This document shows, one piece after another, positions 1-6,881 of a stretch of 11,422 bases of DNA; the stretch's first letter is position 1; every line of letters begins with the position of its first letter. The DNA lies in the NCBI GenBank assembly GCA_964434735.1, contig CAYSWK010000033.1, positions 1 through 11,422 on the forward strand, written 5' to 3'. The notes beneath the pieces are model-generated. The model saw only the letters and a program-made list of their open reading frames with translations, did no database searches and was not told the DNA's origin. Position numbers and translations under genes: made by a program. The stretch is from CAYSWK01 sp964434735 (lineage in GTDB: Archaea > Micrarchaeota > Micrarchaeia > Anstonellales > Bilamarchaeaceae).

Positions 1-674
1 AGTCCGTACACATACGCAACCTTAAGCTGGTTTGCCTGATGGAATTCGCTGTAGTTCAAGTCAAGTTTGCCTTTTGAAGAGAGCGATGCGAAGAATTCGT
101 TAATACGCGTTCGATTCTGTGCACGATGAACGGTTTTAGCAAAAAAGTTTTGCGCGTCGTTTTTTGTTCCGTGCACAAGTACGAAATCTAAAGGAAAGAG
201 AGTATTCATTATTCCAGGGCAAAACGAGGAACCTTTACGTGTAAGCGTTCGCAGTGCGGCTTTTTGGTCGTCAAACAGCTCAAAAAGAGGCAGGGCATGT
301 TTTTGAACGAGTTTTATAATTTTTTTTGTAATGTTTGCCTGGTTTTTGAGAGTTACGTTCCACGTGCCCCATTTCTTAATGCTTGAGATATACCCGATAT
401 TTTCTGCAAAAATGCATCCGTTTTCATGTTTGTTGTGGGTGAGAGGGATTTTCCATTTTTTCACTTTTTTTGAGAATATGGCAACGTGGGGAATTAACGT
501 TATTTCATTTTTAGTATTTCGAAAACTTGACTGGAAGTAGATTTCAAACGCCAAATCCTTGTTTTTTGATAATTTTCTAAGCCGTTGCCCTTTTTCTAAG
601 ATCTTGAAGTTGGATTGTGCAAGGCCAGAAATGATTTTTTGGCACGTATCAAGGAAAAGTCCTTTTTGCGTCAT
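1..674 (-). CDS. Hypothetical protein, C-terminus cut by the window edge
   Basis: An uninterrupted minus-strand frame of 224 codons runs from an ATG at 674 off the left end of the window. An in-frame TGA lies two codons upstream of that ATG, so it is the first possible start. The product is soluble-looking, with no signal peptide or membrane segment. It is rich in Lys, Phe and Asn, and alternates amphipathic helices (about residues 6-40) with beta-type stretches such as EITLIPHVAIFSKK and a Trp-containing segment IKKWGTWNV near residue 100. The layout of an N-terminal helix, a K-rich turn and a strand pair is reminiscent of DUF4304-type proteins, but this is an impression and not an assignment. 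A TATA-like element about 30 bp upstream and the lack of a ribosome binding site suggest a leaderless transcript. The apparent plus-strand ORFs at 331-540 and 559-816 are shadows of this gene. Confidence 0.72.
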   Translation of the reverse strand, partial: MTQKGLFLDTCQKIISGLAQSNFKILEKGQRLRKLSKNKDLAFEIYFQSSFRNTKNEITLIPHVAIFSKKVKKWKIPLTHNKHENGCIFAENIGYISSIKKWGTWNVTLKNQANITKKIIKLVQKHALPLFELFDDQKAALRTLTRKGSSFCPGIMNTLFPLDFVLVHGTKNDAQNFFAKTVHRAQNRTRINEFFASLSSKGKLDLNYSEFHQANQLKVAYVYG

Positions 675-700
675 ATTTCAACTAAAAGAAGATAAAGTTG

Positions 701-707
701 ATAAATT
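701..707 (-). promoter_or_regulatory. Possible TATA box for the 674 start
   Basis: On the minus strand this reads AATTTAT, centred about 30 bp upstream of the ATG at 674, in the 52-bp gap behind the 727-1131 gene. There is no Shine-Dalgarno sequence before that ATG. The spacing fits an archaeal TATA box for a leaderless or very short-leader transcript. The surrounding DNA is AT-rich, so a chance match is possible. Confidence 0.3.
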
Positions 708-726
708 GGTATTTTTGTCTAACCAG

Positions 727-1131
727 CTATTTCTTCGCATCCGCCTGCACATTCTTCTTCAAAACAGGGTCTGCAAGCTGGATCGGCGCGGGCAAATCAA
801 GTGCGCGTGCAACTAAAACTGCTTGTGATGCGCAAATATAATTAATCGTACCAAGCAATTTTTTCAAAAATTCTTCGGGAAGCTCCTTTTTTGATTCAAA
901 ATGATTCTTTATTTGTTTGAGTTCAGATGCGTTTTCCTCAGTTGTGATTATTCCGCGTACTCGTACTACACCTACTTCCTCCCCAAATGAGGACATGTGG
1001 ACGTATGATACGGTGATTGCCTTGTCAGTGAAAGTGACTCCGGTAACATCAAGTTTTGTTGAAAGTTTTGAAAAGTCGTTTTTCTGGCCCCTGAATCCGT
1101 CAACTGCAAGTATTTTTCCAGATACAATCAT
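727..1131 (-). CDS. Small conserved-looking protein, faintly SecB-like
   Basis: A 134-residue cytoplasmic protein of unrecognised family. Residues 1-65 look like a run of beta strands (MIVSGKILAVDGF, ITVSYVHMSSF, EVGVVRVRGIITTEE). Residues 67-112 are helical, and the C-terminus carries a proline-rich element LPAPIQLADPV before a charged tail ending KK. This order of strands, a long helix pair and a short LP-rich C-terminal segment is similar to SecB export chaperones, whose C-terminal helix precedes an L-x-P-x-x-F motif. The similarity is weak, and a DPANN-specific conserved family is equally likely. The start is the ATG at 1131; a TATA-like TTAAATA on the minus strand lies about 29 bp upstream and a GTGAT stretch lies just before the ATG. 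The plus-strand ORF at 917-1153 is its shadow. The coding call is more secure than any function. Confidence 0.75.
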   Translation of the reverse strand: MIVSGKILAVDGFRGQKNDFSKLSTKLDVTGVTFTDKAITVSYVHMSSFGEEVGVVRVRGIITTEENASELKQIKNHFESKKELPEEFLKKLLGTINYICASQAVLVARALDLPAPIQLADPVLKKNVQADAKK

Positions 1132-1156
1132 TCTATCACGTTTTTTGAAATAGTAC

Positions 1157-1163
1157 TATTTAA
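1157..1163 (-). promoter_or_regulatory. TATA box for the 727-1131 gene
   Basis: The minus strand reads TTAAATA, centred about 29 bp upstream of the ATG at 1131, in the short gap after the RRM gene. The position is right for an archaeal promoter giving a leaderless or near-leaderless mRNA, so the 727-1131 gene may be transcribed separately from the RRM gene. Confidence 0.4.
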
Positions 1164-1198
1164 GGGTAAAAAGAGAAATAAATAAAAGAAGGCAAAAA
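1164..1198 (-). terminator. T-rich terminator after the RRM gene
   Basis: Immediately after the RRM stop codon the minus strand carries several T-tracts (TTTTT, TTTT, TTT, TTTTT) within 35 bases, with no hairpin. Oligo-T clusters without stem-loops are the usual archaeal intrinsic termination signal. The adjacent downstream TATA box at 1157-1163 supports a transcript boundary here. Confidence 0.42.
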
Positions 1199-1456
1199 TT
1201 ACCTTTGCTGAGGTGGACGTGCTTCACTTACGGTGATTTTTCGTCCTTCAATGTCCTTGCCGTTCATTTCTGCGATTGCCTTGTCTGCTTCTTCTCCATT
1301 TGCAAACGTGACGAATGCAAAACCTTTTGGTCTGCGCGTGATGCGGTCTTTTACGATGAACACATCAGTTACTTCGCCATAGGCTGTGAACAATTCTTTA
1401 AGGCGGTCTTCAGTTATGCTATATACTAAATTTCCGATATACACTTTCTTTTCCAT
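1199..1456 (-). CDS. Single-RRM RNA-binding protein
   Basis: An 85-residue protein consisting of one RNA recognition motif. RNP2 is VYIGNL (residues 5-10) and RNP1 is KGFAFVTF (residues 44-51), with the expected beta-alpha-beta-beta-alpha-beta order and conserved aromatics at Y6, F46 and F48. It ends ITVSEARPPQQR with no glycine-rich tail. The family binds single-stranded RNA on its sheet surface; a role as an RNA chaperone or post-transcriptional regulator is inferred. I chose the ATG at 1456 over a TTG at 1465 because a GAGGA ribosome binding site (1466-1470) sits nine bases before the ATG and would abut the TTG. The gene is divergent from the 1603-6876 operon and has a 14-bp palindrome in its promoter. 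Small single-RRM proteins are typical of cyanobacteria and other bacteria and are uncommon in well-studied archaea. Confidence 0.92.
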   Translation of the reverse strand: MEKKVYIGNLVYSITEDRLKELFTAYGEVTDVFIVKDRITRRPKGFAFVTFANGEEADKAIAEMNGKDIEGRKITVSEARPPQQR

Positions 1457-1477
1457 TAAACTCAATCCTCTAGTAAC

Positions 1478-1491
1478 ACAGATTAATCTGT
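1478..1491. promoter_or_regulatory. Perfect 14-bp palindrome, candidate operator
   Basis: The sequence ACAGATTAATCTGT equals its own reverse complement over all 14 bases. It lies 22 bp upstream of the RRM ATG and directly downstream of a TATA-like element, between the TATA box and the predicted transcription start. That is a common place for a dimeric HTH repressor site in archaea. It could regulate the RRM gene and possibly the divergent operon starting at 1603. No second copy was noticed in the window. Confidence 0.4.
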
Positions 1492-1492
1492 A

Positions 1493-1499
1493 TTGTATA
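1493..1499 (-). promoter_or_regulatory. Possible TATA box for the RRM gene
   Basis: The minus strand reads TATACAA, centred 40 bp upstream of the ATG at 1456. This predicts a start of transcription near 1470 and a short leader holding the GAGGA ribosome binding site. A second AT-rich candidate lies near 1518-1526, so the choice is uncertain. Confidence 0.3.
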
Positions 1500-1572
1500 C
1501 TAGATTCTATCCTGATGGATTTAATATCCTATAGGTCTGCGTTTTTTTCAAGTAGCAGTCGACCCCATAACC

Positions 1573-1580
1573 TTTATAAG
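1573..1580 (+). promoter_or_regulatory. TATA box of the four-gene envelope/pheS operon
   Basis: TTTATAAG is a near-consensus archaeal TATA box. Its centre is about 27 bp upstream of the ATG at 1603, so the predicted transcription start falls on or next to that ATG. There is no Shine-Dalgarno sequence, which supports a leaderless first gene and argues against the upstream GTG at 1588 as the start. Confidence 0.6.
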
Positions 1581-1602
1581 TCGCCTTGTGCCATTCAATC
1601 GT

Positions 1603-2418
1603 ATGAACGTTGCACGGATTGCCCTTGTGCTTTTGTTTCTTCTTGCATGTGTCCATGCGGAATTTATACTCAATAAGGTTTCAGTTGAAGCATATTCTCT
1701 CCAGGATGATGGCACGGCGCACATTAAGGAACGAATTACCCTTTTTGTGAGGGGCGATTATGAACGTCAACTTTATTTGAGCGGGTTTAATACGAATGAT
1801 CTTTCATTTTGGGCAACTCAAACAGGTATTCGCGAAATAAAACCGCATATCAATCTCAATAAGGTCGAATTAGTTGATGATTTGACCATTACGCCTCAAC
1901 CTCTTCGAAGCTGCAATCCGGGTCTTAACCAATGCCATGGAGAGATTGTCATTGAGTATACGGTAGGCCCCCAGTATAATGGCACAACGCAGGTCCCTAA
2001 TACGGGGCTTTTCCTAGTAGATCATTACAAGCCGCGCACTACGAGGTATTTTTTGAATACCAACGCGCTTGCGTTTACCACTACCGAGCAGGACGACATC
2101 CTGTTGGGACGGGAAACGAATTTTACGATTTACCTTCCGCCTCGGACTGTACTTTCAAGCATTCAGATTAACCCTCTTCCTGAAAAAGGCATTCCAAAAG
2201 GCGTTGCATTCTTATCATGGACCGACACTATTCTAGTAAATTTTAAGGTCTTGTTTGATACTGAGGAAACATTAGATGAAGAGATTGCGTATTTCTTTCG
2301 GGCGAACATTTTTGGTCTTTTCCAGGGTTCACAAGCGCCGTTTTTAATCTCAATCATTATAATACTAGTTGGATCGTATGTGTACCTCTCAAGCGAGGTT
2401 GCAAAGAAAAAAAGGTAG
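1603..2418 (+). CDS. Secreted type I membrane protein, unknown function
   Basis: The 271-residue product has an N-terminal signal peptide (about residues 1-19, likely cut after VHA). A beta-rich extracellular domain follows (20-243), with a close cysteine pair at 104 and 111 that could form a disulfide. A single C-terminal TM segment (about 246-263) and a basic cytoplasmic tail ending KKKR complete it. An alternative is lipidation at Cys15 (LLAC), though that lipobox is poor. The opening domain (KVSVEAYSLQDDGTAHIKE) resembles the start of bacterial DUF2207-type surface domains, where a strand pair reads 'dG...v.E.i'; this is a loose likeness. A few N-glycosylation sequons are present (NGT, NFT). 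The ATG at 1603 is preferred over GTG 1588 because the TATA box sits about 27 bp before it. It is first in an operon; pheS follows after 5 bp. I do not recognise the family. Confidence 0.82.
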   Translation: MNVARIALVLLFLLACVHAEFILNKVSVEAYSLQDDGTAHIKERITLFVRGDYERQLYLSGFNTNDLSFWATQTGIREIKPHINLNKVELVDDLTITPQPLRSCNPGLNQCHGEIVIEYTVGPQYNGTTQVPNTGLFLVDHYKPRTTRYFLNTNALAFTTTEQDDILLGRETNFTIYLPPRTVLSSIQINPLPEKGIPKGVAFLSWTDTILVNFKVLFDTEETLDEEIAYFFRANIFGLFQGSQAPFLISIIIILVGSYVYLSSEVAKKKR

Positions 2419-2423
2419 GCTAT

Positions 2424-3794
2424 ATGTACAAGGGAGAAAAAGAGATTATTGATTATTTCATTTCACATCCAACATTAACCCTTACTCTTGAAGAGCTGGT
2501 GGGCAAAATACCCTTGCTTAATCCGGATATGGCGCGCAGGGCACTCGAATCTCTTAAAGAAAAGGAGTATGTATCCATTGCTTCAACGACTAAGACGACC
2601 TATTCATTCACTGAAAAGGGAAACGCCTGCAGTACAGGGGTTTCCCCCGTCCTTTCGTTTGTGCTTCGTGCAAAAAACCCCCTTCCTCTTTCAGGCCTTA
2701 CTGATGAGGAGAAAAAGTCTTTGCTTGGACAGGCAAAGAAAAGGGGCCTTGTTGAAATAAAAGAAGGATCCGTCCATCTTATCGCATCTCAAAAACAGCT
2801 CGATGAGCTTAAAACCGCATGCATCAACGGTTATGCCTATTTCAAAAATCCTGCCCATGCGCACATGCCCGTACCCTCACAATACCAAGAGTTCATTGAT
2901 CAACGGTTGGTTGAGGCGCGACAGTACAAGGAATGGTCAATTTCGTACACGGGAAAGAAAATCCTCGCGTCAGATTTTGAGGATTCCTTTGACGTTACGG
3001 TAAAGACAGCAAGCGCATCTTTAGGCAAGAACCACATCATCACTCAGCTAAGGAACAGGATAGCCGGAATTTTCACGTCAATGGGATTCGAAGAAATGGA
3101 AGGGGGCATGGTCGAAAGCGCATTTTGGAATTTTGACGCATTGTTCCAGCCTCAGGACCATCCGGCACGTGAGCTTGCTGATACGTTCTATCTTCAAGGC
3201 TCTGACCCCTTGCCTAAGAATGAGGTCGTTGCGCGGGTTCGTGACGTGCATGAAAAAGGATGGAAATATTCCTGGCAGGATTCAGCTGCAATGCAACGGG
3301 TTCTTCGTACTCACACTACGGCCGTTTCGGCACGTACGCTTGCTTCCCATTATGGGAAAGACGTTGAGAAGAAATATTTCGCAATTGGCCGCGTATTCAG
3401 GAATGAGGCAACAGATTACAAGCACTTAGCCGAGTTTCATCAGGTTGAAGGCATCATCGTATCGAAAAACGGCAATTTCCGTGAATTGCTTGGAACGCTT
3501 AAAACCTTTTATGCCCGACTTGGATTTGACCAGATTCGTTTTCGCCCAAGTTTTTTTCCCTACACTGAGCCAAGCCTTGAGATTGAAGTTTATTTCAAGC
3601 CAAAAAAGCAATGGATGGAGCTTGGAGGCGCAGGAATATTCAGGCCCGAGGTGTGCAAGGCGCTTTGGGGAAATTATCCCGTTCTTGCGTGGGGGCTTTC
3701 ATTGGAACGCCCGCTTATGATGCTTCTTGACCTTGACGATATCCGTACGTTCTATAAGAACGATCTTGCTTTCCTTGAAGCGGCACGGGTGTGA
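2424..3794 (+). CDS. pheS: Phenylalanyl-tRNA synthetase alpha subunit, archaeal type
   Basis: Catalytic subunit of the alpha2-beta2 class II synthetase that charges tRNA-Phe with phenylalanine in the cytosol. The 456-residue length is normal for archaeal/eukaryotic PheS. The N-terminal ~150 residues have winged-helix character (ALESLKEKEYVSI). The catalytic core carries the archaeal signature FWNFDALFQPQDHPAR at 234-249, class II motif 2 with FRNE at 325-328 followed by a HLAEFHQVEG stretch, and motif 3 LSLERP at 425-430 with the ATP-binding Arg429. All key residues are present, so it looks functional. ATG 2424 is preceded by a GGTAGG sequence overlapping the end of the upstream gene, consistent with coupling. 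The stop overlaps the next start (GTGA at 3791-3794). pheT, its obligate partner, is not in the window; pheS instead sits between membrane-protein genes. Confidence 0.96.
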   Translation: MYKGEKEIIDYFISHPTLTLTLEELVGKIPLLNPDMARRALESLKEKEYVSIASTTKTTYSFTEKGNACSTGVSPVLSFVLRAKNPLPLSGLTDEEKKSLLGQAKKRGLVEIKEGSVHLIASQKQLDELKTACINGYAYFKNPAHAHMPVPSQYQEFIDQRLVEARQYKEWSISYTGKKILASDFEDSFDVTVKTASASLGKNHIITQLRNRIAGIFTSMGFEEMEGGMVESAFWNFDALFQPQDHPARELADTFYLQGSDPLPKNEVVARVRDVHEKGWKYSWQDSAAMQRVLRTHTTAVSARTLASHYGKDVEKKYFAIGRVFRNEATDYKHLAEFHQVEGIIVSKNGNFRELLGTLKTFYARLGFDQIRFRPSFFPYTEPSLEIEVYFKPKKQWMELGGAGIFRPEVCKALWGNYPVLAWGLSLERPLMMLLDLDDIRTFYKNDLAFLEAARV

Positions 3795-5653
3795 GCTTGC
3801 AAAAAAATATTACGTTTATTGTTGCAGGTGCCGTCGTAGTTCTTATATATCTTCTTTTCTTTGTTGATTATCCGCAAACAACCTCGATCTCCCTTTCAAA
3901 CAATTCTTCGTTAGGTCCCGTTATTCGTGCGGGAGGGGTACTTGTCGCATACGTATCAAGCCCGGTGCCTGAGAATATCTCTTTTCTTTCCTATTCTACA
4001 AAGCCGGCGCGCGAGATTGTTGTTTTTGAAGGTAACGGAATCGGCAACAACCACTTTGACGATTTTTTCAATTATCTTAAGTCATTTGAGCAAAAAGGGT
4101 TTTCAGTGCGAAAGACACGCGCAATCACTCTTGGCAAGGGAGAAATTCTTGTTATCCCAACCGGCGCAATGCCCGATTCCCTTATTGATAACCCTTCGCT
4201 TTGGGTAGATCGGTACGTATACTATTTTGGAAGGCATGACTTATCCATTCGCCAGGGCGACATTAAGAATGAGGAATGGTACTCGTCGTTGAGCAGCACC
4301 CAAAAAGAGCATCTTATTGATGCGGGTACGAGCATCGAGGACATTTGGCAGAACCATTCATTCATACGCCAGGATATTGAGTTCCAACCATGGATTGTCA
4401 ATGGCTCTCGAAGTTACCTTTCCAATGGAGTTTCAACTCTTTATTTCCCGTCTCATTCAACGTATGCGCGGCTTGTCTCACCTTCTCAGGTGCAGGATTA
4501 TGTGCTCGAAGCACAGCCCCTTGATATGGGCATTATCGAGCTTGAGCAGTCCAAACAAAAATTAGTGCTTATAACCATTAATCGTACGCAAGGAAACGCA
4601 GTTTTGACCGTATCAAAAAATGGCGTTAACATTTCTTCAAAGCAAATCGGCAGGGTTGTTGAAGAAACGGTTTTTGAAGAGCCTTTTAAGTTCGACGTTC
4701 CGGGCACATACGTGGCAGTCATTACTGATATGTCTGGCCCCGTGGGCGGCGGCGTATTGCATATTCCTGAATTGACCATAATTCAAACTCAAAAGTTTGG
4801 CAGGCGTATCCATTACTGGGTAACTCAAGACGGAGTACCGTATGATGGTGAAATCCAGGTAAGCCTTAACAATGGGACTTCAAAGCAATTGTACGTTAAT
4901 CAGGGCGAGTTGACTGTCGAAGCGAAGTTTCATGAAGGAACCAATGAGCTTATGTTCAAGGCAAGCGGCAATACGATTAGTAAGCAGGTTGACCAAAGCG
5001 GCGATTCGTTCCTTGCACCGTTTATAACTCTTGGAATTCCCGGAGGTATTTTGGTCCTTTGCATATACGGGTTTATCCGTTTTTCAAAAAAACCAACGTA
5101 CCTTCTACGCGTGCCTGAACAGGTTCGTGAGGTTCGTAAGAACGTTTCGCTTACAGCCTCGCAGTTTGAAGGGATATTTAGGCAAACCCAAAAGGACCTT
5201 TCCATTTCGGGCCCTCTTTCTCTTGCTGAAATTATGATCGGGCTTAGGAAGTACCTTACGCTGGGGGCAGACATGACCGAAGGCAACATCGAGCACATTC
5301 TTCTTTCTCTTGAAAAAGAAGGGAAATTGAAAGGTTTTAGAGGGTATTATTTGATTGGTGACGCAAAAGACCTTGAGAGAAAAACATTGATTCGAATTGT
5401 CCATGATCGGCTCATTGGAAGGGGCATTGAATGCGTTATTACAAAAGACTCAATTAAGACCAAGCACGCGAAAGTCATTTTCTCGCTTGATTCGTTGTCA
5501 CAAACTTCTTCTGTTCTCGTTTTTGAGGATCTTGTTTCCATGGAATCGCACATTTCCTCTCTTTCACCTGAAAATGCCGCGCTTTTGCGCATGAGGGTAA
5601 AAAACGGCCAGGTCAAAATTACGACTCTTGATAAGTTTGAGGACGTATTATGA
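3791..5653 (+). CDS. Two-TM envelope protein with cytoplasmic winged-helix-like region
   Basis: A 620-residue protein of unrecognised family. TM1 spans residues 8-25 and acts as an uncleaved anchor. Residues about 45-135 form an alpha/beta region (GGVLVAYVS, EIVVFEGNGIG, then GEILVIPTGAMPDSLI) that resembles the Rossmann/GATase-like fold seen in some membrane-anchored domains. Residues about 235-400 are beta-rich and Ig-like. TM2 spans 408-431. The cytoplasmic part contains a winged-helix-like unit (477-524, LSLAEIMIGLRKYL to GYYLIGD) and an alpha/beta C-terminal domain (530-620). With two TMs the C-terminus should be inside, placing a putative DNA- or protein-binding module behind an extracellular sensor-like ectodomain. 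No catalytic triad is evident. Translation starts at GTG 3791 in a GTGA overlap with pheS, and its stop overlaps the next start (ATGA). A signalling or envelope-assembly role is inference only. Confidence 0.83.
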   Translation: MSLQKNITFIVAGAVVVLIYLLFFVDYPQTTSISLSNNSSLGPVIRAGGVLVAYVSSPVPENISFLSYSTKPAREIVVFEGNGIGNNHFDDFFNYLKSFEQKGFSVRKTRAITLGKGEILVIPTGAMPDSLIDNPSLWVDRYVYYFGRHDLSIRQGDIKNEEWYSSLSSTQKEHLIDAGTSIEDIWQNHSFIRQDIEFQPWIVNGSRSYLSNGVSTLYFPSHSTYARLVSPSQVQDYVLEAQPLDMGIIELEQSKQKLVLITINRTQGNAVLTVSKNGVNISSKQIGRVVEETVFEEPFKFDVPGTYVAVITDMSGPVGGGVLHIPELTIIQTQKFGRRIHYWVTQDGVPYDGEIQVSLNNGTSKQLYVNQGELTVEAKFHEGTNELMFKASGNTISKQVDQSGDSFLAPFITLGIPGGILVLCIYGFIRFSKKPTYLLRVPEQVREVRKNVSLTASQFEGIFRQTQKDLSISGPLSLAEIMIGLRKYLTLGADMTEGNIEHILLSLEKEGKLKGFRGYYLIGDAKDLERKTLIRIVHDRLIGRGIECVITKDSIKTKHAKVIFSLDSLSQTSSVLVFEDLVSMESHISSLSPENAALLRMRVKNGQVKITTLDKFEDVL

Positions 5654-6876
5654 AACAGGCGATGCTGTTTTTTTGTCTTTTTTTGCTCACCACCTTCTCG
5701 TATGCATCTATTTCCCAAAACATTACTGCCGCAAACAACGCATTTGCATCTTCCATTCAAAACGGATATGCTTCTTTTTTGCCTGAACAGGTGCCTTCAA
5801 GGGGCAGTCCAGTAACTGTCCTTAACGCAACTTTTTTTGGGATTAGCCCCGCGATTGATTCACGCATATCTTCACTCTCAAACAATCAGGTTTTGTATGC
5901 AACCGCGATTGAATATGAACCCGTTGTCCGTATTGCGTATGTCAGTAGCGACCAGAAATGTGCAAATGAATTTGAAACCCAGGATACTATTACGTACGTG
6001 CTTGGTGAGTCGACAAAACATGTCGAATTTAGGAGTTTTTTTAGGAATGGAACTAAACAATGGGCAGCACCTGCAGACCAGCCTATTTCCTCCCTTCAAC
6101 TCACTCAAAATGAGCTTGAGCAATCTGAGTTTGATACGTTGCAAATTTCCTTGGTTGCCGTTTTTGAAATTCCCTACGAGGCACGGATTGTTTCCATGAG
6201 GTTTAATCGCGATGTTGATCCTGGCTCAGGTGCAGTATCCGAAGGATGTGATCCGTGGGTTGAGGAAGAGCAAGGAGTGCTTACCTACGAATTAGTCGAT
6301 TCAAAAAATTATACTGTTGAAAGCACCAAAAGCCTTATGCGAACGGTTGCCCCTGCGCTTAAGGAGCAATGGTTTAGGAACAATCATTTTGATTCGCTTA
6401 TTTTTTCAAATAGGCTCTTTTATCAGGCGCACATCGATAACGCAACTTCTCAATGGTATACGTTTAATATGACTCAAGATGCGTTTGGTTATTCAACGGG
6501 CATCTCGATTCCGTATTTGCAAGAAGCAGGGATGAAGCATGAGGAGCATATCGGCGTGGTTTCGCCTTATCTTTTGGATAGGACCAATTCAACGTATGGG
6601 GTAGCGTATTTGTTTAATTATTCATTCCTACCTCAAACCGGGCTGCATAGTATGAACCTTACCCTTACGGATCATTTTGGAAATACGGTTACTCACGGCG
6701 AGATCCTTGCAAGTAGGGGGATACGTACGGCAACTGCGCATGAGTTTGTGGGAAATTCTTTCGAGCGGCCGTTTGCAGATGAGCGTATTCAGACCGTTGG
6801 AGTTTTTACGCTTTCAATCGGCGTACTTGGGCTTGTTTTCCTTTTGGGTGCGTTGCCGCGCATTTCCTCATTATGA
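5650..6876 (+). CDS. Secreted type I membrane glycoprotein candidate
   Basis: A 408-residue protein with a signal peptide (1-19, likely cut after SYA), a large extracellular domain and one C-terminal TM segment (about 382-402) followed by a very short tail. Cysteines 104 and 200 are the only ones after the signal peptide and may pair. About nine N-X-S/T sequons (for example NIT at 24, NGT at 133, NYT at 220, NLT at 336) suggest N-glycosylation. A late strand-rich stretch (residues 316-350, with FNYSFLPQTGLHSMNLTLTD) looks like an Ig- or cadherin-type beta domain just outside the membrane. The ATG overlaps the upstream stop (ATGA), implying translational coupling with the 620-residue protein and a shared function. 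It ends 5 bp from the convergent DTD2 gene, so the operon finishes here. The family is not recognised. Confidence 0.82.
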   Translation: MKQAMLFFCLFLLTTFSYASISQNITAANNAFASSIQNGYASFLPEQVPSRGSPVTVLNATFFGISPAIDSRISSLSNNQVLYATAIEYEPVVRIAYVSSDQKCANEFETQDTITYVLGESTKHVEFRSFFRNGTKQWAAPADQPISSLQLTQNELEQSEFDTLQISLVAVFEIPYEARIVSMRFNRDVDPGSGAVSEGCDPWVEEEQGVLTYELVDSKNYTVESTKSLMRTVAPALKEQWFRNNHFDSLIFSNRLFYQAHIDNATSQWYTFNMTQDAFGYSTGISIPYLQEAGMKHEEHIGVVSPYLLDRTNSTYGVAYLFNYSFLPQTGLHSMNLTLTDHFGNTVTHGEILASRGIRTATAHEFVGNSFERPFADERIQTVGVFTLSIGVLGLVFLLGALPRISSL

Positions 6877-6881
6877 TTGCT

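Noticed and set aside
331..816. Plus-strand ORFs at 331-540 and 559-816
   Set aside because: They lie antisense to the long open minus-strand frame from 674 and to the end of the 727-1131 gene. They have Phe-rich, unnatural composition and no promoter or ribosome binding site.
1457..1465. TTG start at 1465 for the RRM protein
   Set aside because: The GAGGA site would directly abut the TTG, whereas it is properly spaced from the ATG at 1456, which also gives the usual RRM N-terminus.
1588..1602. GTG start at 1588 for the first operon gene
   Set aside because: The TATA box at 1573-1580 would lie too close to it; the ATG at 1603 sits at the leaderless distance and gives a clean signal peptide.
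5347..5760. Minus-strand 137-residue ORF
   Set aside because: It crosses the junction of two well-supported plus-strand genes, has an unlikely composition (many Cys, Ser, Arg) and matches no family.
6877..6881. Dedicated hairpin terminator between the convergent operons
   Set aside because: Only 5 bp separate the two genes and no hairpin or strong T-run is seen at the junction; any termination signals must lie within coding sequence.
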